Counted from the first letter of the stretch, positions 54,401 through 63,755 are shown. The stretch is 64,000 bases of DNA from JAAOIF01 sp965217125 (GCA_965217125.1 OZ244244.1:806001-870000), one strand, 5' to 3'. A program made the numbers and translations. Notes: a model not told the origin generated them from the letters alone.

Positions 54401-55288
54401 TACTGTGGCAATATTAGTATTTGCCGAACTATACGATACTGATGTATCTATTGCATTAGCAGGTAAAACAGTTGCTTGAACAGTTATGTTATTACCGATG
54501 ATAATGCTAGCATTATCAGCTAATGTAACTGATTTAACCACGCTGTTATCGTTATTATATTTTATTGTAGCAGTTGCTGTTGCGTCAATCATTTTTGCTA
54601 CTGCTGAGGCTGTGTTAGCTGCTAAATCGTCTAAGGCTGTGCCTATCAATGATTGGATAGAGGCAGTATTTGTGCCTTGTAAAAAAGTAACAACCTGCGC
54701 TGTGCTGGTATTGTTTGTAGTTGCGCCAATTTGAGAAATAGCCGCTAAAATAATGGCATATTGGTCGTTGCTATCATCGGGGCTAATACTGTCGGCAGTT
54801 TCTAAATCGGTTGGCACTGTTGCTACAATGCTGGTCGTGCCTAAACCAAACTGGCGGGCAACTTCGCTATTGTATTTACCAATAGCCTCATCAATTGAGC
54901 CTCTCTTAGCAGCTAAATCAGTCAATGGTGATACCACATATTTACCACCATCAACAACTGCTACGGCTGCTGTTAGTGTGCCAGCTGTATAAGTATCACC
55001 AGTTGCCTCATCAGTATAAGTGCCACCGCTACAGCTAATAAGCATATTATTAGCATTATTTGTTGCAAAGAAAACTGAACCGTCTGCATCTGATTCTTTA
55101 TTAGCGCTGATAGCCGTCCCATCGGCAAGCACAGCAGTACAACTTGCGCCTGCTACTTTTGCCGCAACCACAGTGGTATTAAAACCTGAATCTGGATTAG
55201 GGGCACCACTCTTGTTGCATGATATTACAGTTAGGCTAATAGCAGAAACTACCAAGTATTTAATCAATTTGTTTTTTATTAAGTGCAT
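48440..55288 (-). CDS. Giant lipoprotein with 18 tandem Ig-like (Big_2) repeats and a C-terminal FISUMP-like domain
   Basis: 2282 residues from the ATG at 55288: signal sequence IKYLVVSAISLTVISC with a lipobox ending at Cys (near residue 24), an N-terminal domain (~25-220) of the kind found before such repeats, one divergent Big_2 unit, one He-PIG-like unit (GLTFNNGTISGVPT), then 18 copies of an 85-residue Ig-like repeat (residues ~418-1947). After these come a fibronectin-III-like unit (VTGATGYNIYRA) and a C-terminal Fib_succ_major-like domain (GFRLPSDAEL, LPISGYRNR, TYGFSIRCL). Likely an outer-membrane-anchored adhesin displaying a head domain on a long stalk. It starts 4 bp after metH stops and has no good ribosome-binding site. 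Confidence 0.88.
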   Translation of the reverse strand: MHLIKNKLIKYLVVSAISLTVISCNKSGAPNPDSGFNTTVVAAKVAGASCTAVLADGTAISANKESDADGSVFFATNNANNMLISCSGGTYTDEATGDTYTAGTLTAAVAVVDGGKYVVSPLTDLAAKRGSIDEAIGKYNSEVARQFGLGTTSIVATVPTDLETADSISPDDSNDQYAIILAAISQIGATTNNTSTAQVVTFLQGTNTASIQSLIGTALDDLAANTASAVAKMIDATATATIKYNNDNSVVKSVTLADNASIIIGNNITVQATVLPANAIDTSVSYSSANTNIATVDAITGVITSVNVGMTTISATANDGSGISDTISISVNPTAPNISTTANNVIVINGSAIGDIIFSNSGGAIATYAISPPLSAGLTFNNGTISGVPTVVTDLITYTVTASNVTGSDSATINITVNAIAVSSIVIDSANSIINGATLSLTANVSPANASNPTLTWSIQGGTTNIATINGTVLTAVGIGTIVIVATAADNSGVNATQSFSVNAIAVSSVVIDSANSIINGATLSLTAEVLPANASNPTLTWSIEDGTTNIATINGDVITAVGVGDVVIVATAADNSGVKATQSFSVNAIAVSSIVINSANSVINGATLSLTAEVLPANVSNPTLTWSIEDGTTNIATINGDVITAVSVGDVIIVATATDGSGVTATQSFSVNAIAVSSVVINSVNSIINGATLSLTAEILPANASNQTLTWSIQGGTTNIATINGDVITAVGVGDVVIVATAADGSGVTATQNFSVNAIAVSSIVINSANSILNGATLRLTANVSPANASNPALTWSIQGGTTNIATINGDVITAVGIGTIVIVATTADGSGVTATQSFSVNAIAVSSIVINSANSIINGATLSLTAEVLPNNATNPALTWSVQGGTTNIATINGDVITAVGVGDVIIVATAADNSGVTATQSFSVNAIAVSSIVINSANSIINGATLSLTADVLPNNATNPALTWSIQGGTTNIATINGDIITAVGVGNVIIVATAADGSGVTATQSFSVSAIAVSSIVINSVNSIINGATLSLTAEVLPNNATNPTLTWSIQGGTTNIATINGDVLTAVGVGNVIIVATAADGSGVKATQSFSVNAIAVSSIIINSANSIINGATLSLTANVSPANASNPTLTWSIEDGTTNIATINGDVITAVGIGTIVIVATAADGIGVTATQSFSVNAIAVSNIVINSANSIINGATLSLTAEVLPNNATNPTLTWSIEDGTTNIATINGTVLTAVAVGDIIIVATAADGSGVKATQSFSVNEIAVSSIVINSANSILNGATLSLTAEVLPANASNPALTWSIQGGTTNIATINGDVITAVGVGTIVIVATAADGSGVTATQSFSVNAIAVSSIVINSANSIINGATLSLTAEVLPANASNPALTWSIQGGTTNIATINGDIITAVGVGAVVIVATAADGSGVKATQSFSVNAIAVSSIVINSANSIINGATLNLTAEVLPANASNPILTWSIQGGTTNIATINGDVITAVGVGAVVIVATAADGSGVKATQSFSVSAIAVSSIVINSANSIINGATLSLTAEVSPANASNPILTWSIEDGTTNIATINGDVITAVGVGTIVIVATAADGSGVTATQSFSVNAIAVSSIIINSANSIINGATLSLTAEVLPANASNPILTWSIQGGTTNIATINGDVITAVGVGNVIIVATAADGSGVTATQSFSVNAISVSSIVINSANSIINGATLSLTAEVSPANASNPALTWSIQGGTTNIATINGDVITAVGVGAVVIVATAADGSGVTATQSFSVNAIAVSSIIINSANSIINGATLSLTAEVLPANASNPTLTWSIEDGTTNIATINGDVITAVGVGDVVIVATAADNSGITATQSFSVNAIAVSSIVINSANSIINGATLSLIAEVLPNNATNPALTWSIQGGTTNIATINGDVITAVGVGDVIIVAIAADNSGVKATQSFSVNAFSLDAPNNLAAIATGGAGNEGDKVQLSWDSVTGATGYNIYRATATMAASTNSDPANLSGVHNATATNVAATNHTTDKLDGNSYYFLVTATNAEYESNTNAQQAMAIPFTTVTSPDTAKIWMSRHLGAIQDCTTKTDTACYGDLYQWGRHSDGHQRIDRNTTDNCFDSANTSIICTSSTTTTRETGITATVAGVNFIANSSNPGDWVENTTQDNNNVDDDGALRTAFLSKTDGSGLCPTGFRLPSDAELAADTINATATTVVNSDTAFSSFLKLPISGYRNRSAAKLVYVDKRGFVWSATAIDSEANHLKFNGSNAAIVNTYRTYGFSIRCLMD
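49446..54035 (-). repeat. 18 x 255-bp tandem coding repeats
   Basis: Exact 255-bp (85-codon) period, 4,590 bp in all, each unit running from A(I)AVSSIVINSANS to ATQSFSVN. Variation concentrates at a few places with a small vocabulary (LPANAS/LPNNAT/SPANAS; IQGG/IEDG; GDVV/GTIV/GNVI/GAVV), the mark of gene conversion between units. Copy number should be prone to change. Confidence 0.95.
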
Positions 55289-55292
55289 ATTT

Positions 55293-58200
55293 TTAATCAA
55301 TATTAGGTGCCAGCAGTTTTTCTGCTTGTTGGGTTGATATGCCTTTGCGCTGGGCATAATCTAACAGTTGCTGTTGATTGATTTTTGCCACGCCAAAATA
55401 ACGCGCCTCAGGGTGTGCAAAATACCAGCCACTGACGCTTGCTGTGGGTAGCATCGCATAACTGCTAGTGAGTGTCATTGTTGTGTTTTTTTCCACATCA
55501 AGCAAAGCCCAAAGTTTGGTTTTTTCGCTGTGTTCAGGGCAAGCAGGGTAGCCGGGGGCAGGGCGGATGCCACGGTATTTTTCAGCGATTAATTCATCAT
55601 TATCAAGCTTTTCATCGCTATAACCCCAAATCTCACAGCGAAATTTATGGTGCATCAGCTCGGCAAAGGCTTCTGCTAAGCGGTCAGCCACGGCCTTTAT
55701 CATAATGGCATTGTAATCGTCATGCTCGGCCTCAAAAGCTGCTACTAATGGCTCAATATTGATTCCTGTGGTTACAGCAAATGCACCTATATAATCGGTG
55801 ATGCCGCTATCTTTCGGGGCAATAAAATCACTCAAGCAAAAATTCGGAGTATTGCCTTTTTTGTCGAGTTGTTGGCGTAGGTGATTGAGTGTCATTTGCG
55901 TATTGCCTGCTTCGTCATACACTTCAATATCCTCATTAATGCTATTGGCTGGAAAAATCCCAACCACCGCATTGGCTTGTAATAATTTTTCATCAATCAC
56001 TTGTTTGAAGATTTTTTTCGCATCAATAAATAATTGTGTCGCTGCCTCGCCAACCACCTTATCGTTAAGAATATCGGGGAATTTGCCTGCTAATTCCCAA
56101 GTGCGAAAAAACACGCTCCAATCGATAAATTCAAAAATTTCGCTAAGGGCATAATCTTTAAAAACTTGCACGCCGATTTTGCGCGGCGCGGTGATATTGT
56201 CGAAACTGAGTTTTGGCTTATTGGCACGCGCTAATGCTAAAGATAGTAGTTTGATTTTGCCTCTGTTGGCACGGCGCAGACGCACTTTTTGATATTCTTC
56301 TTTAGTTGAGGACAATAAAGCAGGTTTGAGTGTTTGCGAAAGCAGGGCAGTTGCTACACCAACGGCTTTTGAAGCATCTTTAACATAGAATACGCCTTTA
56401 TCATATTCAGGCTCGATTTTGACCGCGGTATGCGCCTGTGAGGTGGTTGCACCGCCTATCATCAGTGGTAAGTCCAAGCCAAGCCGTGTCATTTCTTTGG
56501 CAACAAATACCATTTCATCTAACGACGGGGTAATTAGTCCAGAAAGCCCAATAATATCAACATTTTCTTTTTTAGCAGTACTTAAAATCGTCTCGCTTGA
56601 GACCATCACACCCAAATCAATAATTTCATAATTATTGCACGAAAGCACCACAGCAACGATGTTTTTACCAATATCATGCACATCGCCTTTAACTGTTGCC
56701 ATTAGGATTTTGCCGCGCGCATGTGCGGCGTGATCTTGCTTTTCTGCTTCTAAAAATGGATCAAGATAGGCAACTGATTTTTTCATCACACGGGCGGATT
56801 TGACAACTTGAGGCAAAAACATTTTGCCATCACCAAATAAATCACCGACCACATTCATACCCGACATTAGTGGGCCTTCAATCACCAAAATAGGGCGAGA
56901 GAGTTTGTCTAAAGCCTCCTGGGTGTCTTCGTTAATAAATTGGGTAATTCCCTTTACTAAAGCATGTTCTAAGCGTTTTTCAACACTCCATGTGTGCCAT
57001 TCTAAGTCTTTTTTATTATCTTTTTTCTCAAGCGCGCCAGAAAATTCCCCCGCAATATCAACCAATCTTTCACCTGCCTTGCTGTCGCTGTTAAGCACCA
57101 CATCTTCAACGGCTTTTTTGAGTTTTGGATGGATTTCGTCATACACCACTAACTGCCCAGCATTGACAATCCCCATCCCCATTCCTGCTTTGATTGCATG
57201 GTATAAAAATACCGAATTGATGGCTTCGCGCACCATATTATTGCCTCTAAATGAAAACGATACATTAGATACTCCGCCTGATACCTTAGCATGTGGCAGG
57301 GTTTGGGTGATTTGGCGCGTTGCCTCAATAAAATCTACGCCATAATTATTATGCTGCTCAATACCAGTAGCAATGGTAAAAATATTAGGGTCAAAAATAA
57401 TATCTTCAGGGGGAAAATCCACCTCATTTAGCAAAATATTATAAGCCTGCGTGCAAATAGCGACTTTGTGCGCTTGCGTGCTTGCCTGACCATCTTCATC
57501 AAATGCCATTACAATAATCGCTGCGCCGTAGCGTTTGCATAAATTGGCATATTTGATAAAATTTCCCTTGCCTTCTTTGAGTGAAATTGAATTAACAATC
57601 ACCTTGCCCTGCGTGCATTTTAGCCCAGCTTCGATAATTTCCCATTTGGAAGAATCCAGCATTAGCGGCACTTTGGAAATATCAGGTTCAGAGGCGATAA
57701 GATTCAAAAACTGCACCATTGCCGCCTTGCCATCGAGCATACCCTCGTCCATATTAATGTCTATCAGCTGCGCACCTTCCTCAACTTGCGTGCGGCAAAT
57801 ATTTAATGCTTCTTCATATTCTTGGTTGAGAATCAGGCTTTTAAATTTGGCAGAACCAGTAATATTAGCGCGTTCGCCGATATTTACAAACAATGAGTTT
57901 TCACCGATATTAAAAGGCTCTAAACCTGAGAGACGGCATTCAGTTTTGATTTTAGGGATGTTTCTGGGGGGCAAATCTGCAACCGCATCAGCAATGGCTT
58001 TAATGTGCTTAGGTGTAGAACCGCAACAGCCTCCAAGAATATTAACCAAAGCTGCACTTGCCCATTCACCCACTTGCGCGCTCATATCAACAGCATCAAG
58101 CTCGTATTTGCCAAATTCATTAGGCAAACCAGCGTTTGGATGCGCCGAGACATAAGTATCAGCAATACGCGATAATTCTGCCACATATTGACGCAATAAA

Positions 58201-58955
58201 TCAGGACCCAAGGAACAATTAAGCCCGATGGAAATAGGCTTGGCGTGGCGTATTGAGTTATAAAAAGCTTCTGTTACTTGCCCTGATAGCGTGCGACCTG
58301 AGGCATCAGTAATTGTGCCTGAAATCATAATGGGTAATTCAATATTGCCGTCTATAAACACTTGTTGAATTGCAAAAATAGCTGCTTTAGCGTTGAGTGT
58401 GTCAAAAATAGTTTCAATCAGAATAATATCCACGCCACCTTCAATCAAGCCGCGCGTGGCTTCAATATAAACCTCGACTAATTCATCAAAAGTAATATTT
58501 CTAAAGCCGGGGTCGCTCACCTGCGGCGAGAGCGAGCAAGTTTTAGAAGTTGGCCCTAAAACGCCAGCAACAAAGCGCGGCTTGTCTTTATTTGAAAACT
58601 CAAGGCAGGTTTCTTTAGCCAACTTGGCACTAACAAGGTTGAGTTCATAGGCAAATTCTTCCATCTGATAATCAGACATTGAGGTGCGTGTGGCGTTAAA
58701 AGTATTAGTTTCAATAATATCAGCACCGGCCTCTAAGTAAGCGCGATGAATATCTTGGATGATTTTTGGCTGTGTTAGTGAGAGTAAATCGTTATTGCCC
58801 TCGACTAAAATATGCCAATCTTTAAAGCGCTCACCACGATAATCGGCTTCTTGCAACTTATGACTCTGAATCATAGTCCCCATAGCACCATCGAGTATTA
58901 GAATCTTCTTGTCTAAGAGTGATTGTAATAACTGCCTTGTATTCATAGCTGGCAA
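55293..58955 (-). CDS. metH: Cobalamin-dependent methionine synthase
   Basis: 1220 residues with all four modules: homocysteine/zinc domain (GLNCSLGPD and GGCCGSTP), pterin (methyl-THF) domain (NIGERANITGS, MLDSSKWEIIE), cobalamin domain with the base-off motif DVHDIGKN, and the SAM reactivation domain (RGIRPAPGYPACP). It methylates homocysteine and needs B12. Only 4 bp separates its stop from the lipoprotein start, so they may share a transcript. Confidence 0.97.
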   Translation of the reverse strand: MPAMNTRQLLQSLLDKKILILDGAMGTMIQSHKLQEADYRGERFKDWHILVEGNNDLLSLTQPKIIQDIHRAYLEAGADIIETNTFNATRTSMSDYQMEEFAYELNLVSAKLAKETCLEFSNKDKPRFVAGVLGPTSKTCSLSPQVSDPGFRNITFDELVEVYIEATRGLIEGGVDIILIETIFDTLNAKAAIFAIQQVFIDGNIELPIMISGTITDASGRTLSGQVTEAFYNSIRHAKPISIGLNCSLGPDLLRQYVAELSRIADTYVSAHPNAGLPNEFGKYELDAVDMSAQVGEWASAALVNILGGCCGSTPKHIKAIADAVADLPPRNIPKIKTECRLSGLEPFNIGENSLFVNIGERANITGSAKFKSLILNQEYEEALNICRTQVEEGAQLIDINMDEGMLDGKAAMVQFLNLIASEPDISKVPLMLDSSKWEIIEAGLKCTQGKVIVNSISLKEGKGNFIKYANLCKRYGAAIIVMAFDEDGQASTQAHKVAICTQAYNILLNEVDFPPEDIIFDPNIFTIATGIEQHNNYGVDFIEATRQITQTLPHAKVSGGVSNVSFSFRGNNMVREAINSVFLYHAIKAGMGMGIVNAGQLVVYDEIHPKLKKAVEDVVLNSDSKAGERLVDIAGEFSGALEKKDNKKDLEWHTWSVEKRLEHALVKGITQFINEDTQEALDKLSRPILVIEGPLMSGMNVVGDLFGDGKMFLPQVVKSARVMKKSVAYLDPFLEAEKQDHAAHARGKILMATVKGDVHDIGKNIVAVVLSCNNYEIIDLGVMVSSETILSTAKKENVDIIGLSGLITPSLDEMVFVAKEMTRLGLDLPLMIGGATTSQAHTAVKIEPEYDKGVFYVKDASKAVGVATALLSQTLKPALLSSTKEEYQKVRLRRANRGKIKLLSLALARANKPKLSFDNITAPRKIGVQVFKDYALSEIFEFIDWSVFFRTWELAGKFPDILNDKVVGEAATQLFIDAKKIFKQVIDEKLLQANAVVGIFPANSINEDIEVYDEAGNTQMTLNHLRQQLDKKGNTPNFCLSDFIAPKDSGITDYIGAFAVTTGINIEPLVAAFEAEHDDYNAIMIKAVADRLAEAFAELMHHKFRCEIWGYSDEKLDNDELIAEKYRGIRPAPGYPACPEHSEKTKLWALLDVEKNTTMTLTSSYAMLPTASVSGWYFAHPEARYFGVAKINQQQLLDYAQRKGISTQQAEKLLAPNID

Positions 58956-59053
58956 TTATACCAAAAGGTTCTGAGGAAATATCTTGGTTGTAAATTCATT
59001 TGAATAGATGGCATAATATTCTGACTTGTGAAGAAAATTTTAGCAATATAAAT

Positions 59054-59083
59054 AAAAAAAGCCAGCTCAATACTGGCTTTTTT
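59054..59083. terminator. Bidirectional intrinsic terminator after ssb
   Basis: AAAAAAAGCCAG and CTGGCTTTTTT flank the loop CTCAATA: a five-to-six-pair GC stem with A- and T-tracts on both sides. It ends the minus-strand bamD-MFS-ssb transcript 24 bp after the ssb stop and insulates metH, which starts 100 bp further on. Confidence 0.85.
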
Positions 59084-59106
59084 ACAGTCTATTTGTCAAA
59101 AAAGGC

Positions 59107-59580
59107 TTAAAACGGGATGTCATCATCAAAATCTGAGTTATCCACAGGTGTAATTGGCTCAGTTGCTGGCGCTGCTTTTTTTGCTGAGGTGGTGGCTGGC
59201 GGTGGTGGTGCGCTGGATGTAGTGTCTGAATCGGTGCGCCGATCAAGCATTTGCAAGATGCCGTTAAAGCCAGAAACAATAACCTCAGTGGAATAGCGGT
59301 CGTTACCTTCTTTGTCCTGCCATTTGCGTGTTCGTAATTGACCTTCAACATAAACTTTAGAGCCTTTATGTAAGTATTGACCAGCAATTTCTGCTAATTT
59401 GCCAAATAAATTAACCCTGTGCCACTCTGTTTTATCAACTTTTTGCCCAGTGTTTTTATCAGTCCAACTCTCAGAAGTAGCAACTGATAATGTTGTAACT
59501 GCCTTACCATCAGCGGTGTATTTTAACTCCACATCTTGACCTAAGTTACCGATTAAAATTACTTTGTTTATTCCTGCCAT
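59107..59580 (-). CDS. ssb: Single-stranded DNA-binding protein
   Basis: 157 residues. An N-terminal OB fold (MAGINKVILIGNLGQDVELK; WHRVNLFGKLAEIAGQYL) is followed by a short proline/alanine-rich linker and the partner-binding tip DFDDDIPF. It covers ssDNA and recruits repair and replication proteins. 4 bp separate it from the upstream MFS gene. Confidence 0.96.
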   Translation of the reverse strand: MAGINKVILIGNLGQDVELKYTADGKAVTTLSVATSESWTDKNTGQKVDKTEWHRVNLFGKLAEIAGQYLHKGSKVYVEGQLRTRKWQDKEGNDRYSTEVIVSGFNGILQMLDRRTDSDTTSSAPPPPATTSAKKAAPATEPITPVDNSDFDDDIPF

Positions 59581-59584
59581 TTTA

Positions 59585-60754
59585 TTATTCTCCTATTGGT
59601 TTTGTTGTTTTTATGGTGAATATAATAATCCACCAAATAATTGCCATTAATGCGGTAAATAAGAATACACTATTTAGACCGTAAGTGTTGTAAATCCATC
59701 CACCAAAAACGCCGCCGACAAATGCACCTAAAAATTGTGAAGTAGAATATATGCCCATTGCTAAACCGCGTTTTTCAATAATGCAAGTTTTTGAAACTAA
59801 TGAGGGCAGCATTGCCTCTAAGGCATTAAATGCAATAAAAAATAAACTAAGCAAGATAAAAAAGCTGGCGTAGTCAAGTGTTATTTGATAGAACAAGATT
59901 TGGCTAACAAATAAAATTGTAATTGCCAGCAACAGCATAGGCTTATGTTGTTGGTATTTTTCTGCCAAAATAATCATCGGCAACATACCGATAAACGATA
60001 GCAACATTACCGGCAAATACATTTTCCAGTTGTCTTTTAAATCAAGTGCAACAATATTGTTTTCAACTAACAATAGTGGCATTACAATAAAGCCACTGGT
60101 TAGAATTAAATGTAGTGCAAATATGCTAAAGTCAAATCTCAATAGTTGTGCGTCTAACACTTGTTTAATATTAATTATTGATAAGCTATATTGCACTTGA
60201 GGTTTAACATGTGGCAAGCTAATAACGATTAGCAATGCAATAATAGACAATGCTGCAATCACCCAAAATAGCCCAGAAATGCCTAAATTTACCGTAATTA
60301 ATGGACCAATCAGTAGCGACAGCATAAATGCTATGCCAATTTGCATACCGACAAAAGCATTGGCTTTAGCGCGCTGCCCCGCTGAGATAAAATCTGCCAA
60401 AAATGCCATTAATACAGCGGAAATAGCACCGCCGCCTTGTAAGGCTCTGCCGATTACTATATCAATGATGCTGTTAGCATTAGCAGCAACAATACTACCA
60501 ATAAAGAAAATAATCAGGCCAACAATTAGCATTGGTCTGCGCCCAACTTGGTCAGATAAATAAGCAAAAGGAATTTGTAACAAGGCCTGGGTTAAGCCGT
60601 ATATGCCAATAGCAAGACCAATCAGGTAGGCTGTGGTGTTTTGATATTGCTCAGCGTATACTGAAAATACTGGAAAAATCATAAACAGCCCAAACATACG
60701 GACTGCCATAATTGATGAAATTTTAAGCGTAAAAAAACGCTCTTGTTTATTCAT
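59585..60754 (-). CDS. MFS transporter (YajR-like)
   Basis: 389 residues, 12 membrane helices, with the MFS motif A loop YLSDQVGRRPMLIVG between helices 2 and 3. The N-terminus RMFGLFMIFPVFSVYAEQY resembles the YajR-type drug-proton antiporter group, but without that family's C-terminal soluble domain. The substrate is unknown. The MFS-ssb order is common in gammaproteobacteria. Confidence 0.85.
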   Translation of the reverse strand: MNKQERFFTLKISSIMAVRMFGLFMIFPVFSVYAEQYQNTTAYLIGLAIGIYGLTQALLQIPFAYLSDQVGRRPMLIVGLIIFFIGSIVAANANSIIDIVIGRALQGGGAISAVLMAFLADFISAGQRAKANAFVGMQIGIAFMLSLLIGPLITVNLGISGLFWVIAALSIIALLIVISLPHVKPQVQYSLSIINIKQVLDAQLLRFDFSIFALHLILTSGFIVMPLLLVENNIVALDLKDNWKMYLPVMLLSFIGMLPMIILAEKYQQHKPMLLLAITILFVSQILFYQITLDYASFFILLSLFFIAFNALEAMLPSLVSKTCIIEKRGLAMGIYSTSQFLGAFVGGVFGGWIYNTYGLNSVFLFTALMAIIWWIIIFTIKTTKPIGE

Positions 60755-60780
60755 TGATAGTTTTTTTACAAAACTGCTTA

Positions 60781-61581
60781 TTATTCTAAAGAGTAGTGTG
60801 GCTCATATAAAGGATAGCTATTTTTTAGCACACGGCGCGCATCTGCTGCTAATTTGCCAATGCCAATTATATCGTAGTTATGTGCCATTAAATGCAGTGC
60901 AGCAGGTATTGACGGGGTATTTGGATACCTTTCAATAATAAACTTGGTGCGATTAATGGCGGCTATATTAGCGTCTTTTTGGGTATAAAAAATAGCCACA
61001 AATAACTCATGTCTGGCAAGCGTGTTTCTAAGTATGATTAGGCGATTTTTAGCTTCTTCACTATATTGAGCTTCGGGGAATTTTTCAATCAATGCCAAGT
61101 AGTAATTAAAGGCATCACGCACTGATTTAACATCTCGTTGAGCGCTGTCAGTGACAAAATCATCCAGAATTGAACGAGATTTATCCTCTGAAATAACGCC
61201 GCGTAAATAATAGGCATAAGGGGTTGAAAAGTGCTCTGGGTAAAGTTTAATGTAGTCGTTTAAATTGCTAATTGCCTCATTATAGGATTCTTCTTTATAT
61301 AATGCATAAGCGACTTCGAGTTTTGATTGTAGTGCATATTTAGAACCGGGATAGGCAGCTTGTAATTGTTTGTGTAATTTGATTTTTTGTTCTACTGAGC
61401 CTGCATCTTGGGCTTGTTCAAAAAAAGTTTTTGGTGACCAGCCTCTGGTGATTGAGCCTCTTTCTTGGTCGTCTCCCCAAAAACAGCCGCCAAGCGATAA
61501 ACTAAATAAAGATAGGATTAAAGTCAATTTAATTATGTTTTTTGTCGGCAAAAAAGCATACATAGAATTTGTGTTTTTCAT
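60781..61581 (-). CDS. bamD: Outer membrane assembly lipoprotein BamD
   Basis: 266 residues with signal peptide and lipobox LSLGGC (lipid Cys near 33), then five TPR-like helical pairs (for example EQAQDAGSVEQKIKLHKQL, YAYYLRGV, YPNTPSIPAALHLMAHNY). It is the essential BamA partner for beta-barrel insertion. First gene of the minus-strand run and divergent from spoT. Confidence 0.92.
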   Translation of the reverse strand: MKNTNSMYAFLPTKNIIKLTLILSLFSLSLGGCFWGDDQERGSITRGWSPKTFFEQAQDAGSVEQKIKLHKQLQAAYPGSKYALQSKLEVAYALYKEESYNEAISNLNDYIKLYPEHFSTPYAYYLRGVISEDKSRSILDDFVTDSAQRDVKSVRDAFNYYLALIEKFPEAQYSEEAKNRLIILRNTLARHELFVAIFYTQKDANIAAINRTKFIIERYPNTPSIPAALHLMAHNYDIIGIGKLAADARRVLKNSYPLYEPHYSLE

Positions 61582-61658
61582 AAATTATTCAAGTTGATTG
61601 TTAAATATGTCGTGCTTGTATTATAATGACAATAAGTTATAAAACCAAACAAAATTAT

Positions 61659-63755
61659 ATGAGTTTATTTAAAAAAAGAATTCTAATTAGCGATCTATGT
61701 GCGGTGCTCAATGGATATATGTCTAAACAACAAATAGAGCAGGTTTATCAGGCGTATGTTGTTGCGGCGGCGGCACATAAAGGGCAATATCGTCATTCAG
61801 GTGAGGCCTATGTTTTTCACCCCATCAATGTAGCTATGATTTTAGCTGAGTTAAAATTAGATTATTATTGTATTGTTGCGGCATTATTGCACGATTGCAT
61901 TGAAGATACTTCCCTAACTCAGGACGATATTATTAGCGATTTTGGTGAAGAAGTGGCACATATTGTGCAAGGCGTTTCAAAACTTACCGGGCTTGAATTT
62001 CATTCTAATTTAGATGAGCAAGCACAGAATTTTAGAAAGTTGTTTTTAGCGATGAGTACCGATATGCGAGTGATGATGATTAAATTAGCAGACCGCCTAC
62101 ATAATATGCGCACCTTAAAGTCAATGAGCCGCAATAAACAACTTAGAATTGCCAAAGAAACCGCAGAAATTCACGCGCCGATCGCTAGGCGTTTGGGGTT
62201 GAATAGTATTCGCACTGAATTGGAGGATTTATGCTTTGAATTTATTCATCCTTTTCGCCACAAAGTATTGATACGCCAGCTTAAAAAGCGATATGGTAAT
62301 TCTAAAAAGATTATTAAACATATTCAAGCACAAATTGAAAATCGCTTGCAACAAGAGGGGATAAGCAAATTTGTAATTAGTGGCAGGATTAAGCAGCCTT
62401 TTAGTATTTATAAAAAGATGAAAATCAAGCAATTAAAATTTTCACAAGTGTTTGATATGTATGCTTTTAGAGTGATTGTTGATGATGTTGCGCAGTGCTA
62501 CCAAGCGTTGGGCACCGTGCATAATTTATACAAGCCATTGCCGGGCAAATTTAAAGATTATGTTGCCCTGCCAAAATCAAATGGCTACCAATCCTTACAT
62601 ACTGTGTTATTTGGACCAAATAAAACCTTTATTGAAGTGCAGATTCGCTCGCAAGATATGGATTTTATCTCTGAATACGGCATCGCCGCACACTGGCATT
62701 ATAAAAGTGATAAGAGCGATCCCAGTGAATTAGCTGATAATTGGTTAGGCTCATTGTTAGACATTCAGAAAAATTCAGGCACTTCAGTGGATTTTTTAGA
62801 ACAAGCCAAAAACGATCTGTTTCCCTCAGAAGTGTTTGTATTTACCCCTAAGGGCGATATTATTCGCCTGCCTTACAAATCAACTGTAATTGATTTTGCT
62901 TATGCGATTCATACTAATGTTGGTAATCGCACCTCAAAAGCTAAGATAGACCAGCTGAATAGTCCAATTTCAACCCAGCTCAAATCAGGACAAACGATTG
63001 AAATAATTACTAACAAAAAAACCAAACCACACCCTTCTTGGTTGCAAATTACCATAACAGCTAAGGCAAAATCCTCAATTAAAGCCAAGTTAAAAGAAGA
63101 ATCTACTGCTGAACTAATACAATTAGGTGAATATTTGCTTAATAACGCACTTAATTATCAAGTCTCTACAACTATTGATGAAAAAAAGTGGCAAACTTGC
63201 TTAGAGGACTTAAAGTGTGCTTCTAAGGCAGACTTATATATGAAAATTGGCCTATCAGAGGTGTTAGTCTCGGTGGTGTTAAACAAATTAGTAAACAATG
63301 GGGATTCTAAGTTAATCAAAAGCATTGATATCAAACAAACTCAGGGCAGGGCGATTAGTGTTGCCCATTGTTGCTATCCAATCCCTGGCGATAAGGTAGC
63401 AGGCGTGCTAACCACCACCAAAGGCTTAGTGATGCACAAATTTGATTGTGGTAATTTGCTGCATGCCAAACAGAAAAATGAGCAATGGTTAGAAATTGAT
63501 TGGCAAACAAATAAAAACGAAGAATTTGAAGTGTTGATTAAGGTTAAAGCAGAAAATCGCCGCGGTATGCTCGCCTCTATAGCTAATGTGATTGCTAAGA
63601 TTGGTGTTAATATTGAGAATTTAGAAATTGATGAAAAAGAGCATTCTATGAAAGCATTAAATTTGCTCATTGCTGTGCCTGATATTAGTAAGTTAGATGA
63701 AGTTTTATATGCGATAAAAAGCTTAGAATTTGTGCGCTCAGTCAATCGTGCATAA
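61659..63755 (+). CDS. spoT: Bifunctional (p)ppGpp synthetase/hydrolase SpoT
   Basis: 698 residues from ATG 61659 (an earlier in-frame start lies in the promoter region). HD hydrolase with HPINVAMILAELKLDYY and LLHDCIEDT intact; synthetase with LPKSNGYQSLHT; then TGS (VFTPKGDIIRLPYKST) and a C-terminal ACT domain. Both catalytic halves look active, so it can make and destroy the alarmone. rpoZ, often upstream, is absent. Confidence 0.95.
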   Translation: MSLFKKRILISDLCAVLNGYMSKQQIEQVYQAYVVAAAAHKGQYRHSGEAYVFHPINVAMILAELKLDYYCIVAALLHDCIEDTSLTQDDIISDFGEEVAHIVQGVSKLTGLEFHSNLDEQAQNFRKLFLAMSTDMRVMMIKLADRLHNMRTLKSMSRNKQLRIAKETAEIHAPIARRLGLNSIRTELEDLCFEFIHPFRHKVLIRQLKKRYGNSKKIIKHIQAQIENRLQQEGISKFVISGRIKQPFSIYKKMKIKQLKFSQVFDMYAFRVIVDDVAQCYQALGTVHNLYKPLPGKFKDYVALPKSNGYQSLHTVLFGPNKTFIEVQIRSQDMDFISEYGIAAHWHYKSDKSDPSELADNWLGSLLDIQKNSGTSVDFLEQAKNDLFPSEVFVFTPKGDIIRLPYKSTVIDFAYAIHTNVGNRTSKAKIDQLNSPISTQLKSGQTIEIITNKKTKPHPSWLQITITAKAKSSIKAKLKEESTAELIQLGEYLLNNALNYQVSTTIDEKKWQTCLEDLKCASKADLYMKIGLSEVLVSVVLNKLVNNGDSKLIKSIDIKQTQGRAISVAHCCYPIPGDKVAGVLTTTKGLVMHKFDCGNLLHAKQKNEQWLEIDWQTNKNEEFEVLIKVKAENRRGMLASIANVIAKIGVNIENLEIDEKEHSMKALNLLIAVPDISKLDEVLYAIKSLEFVRSVNRA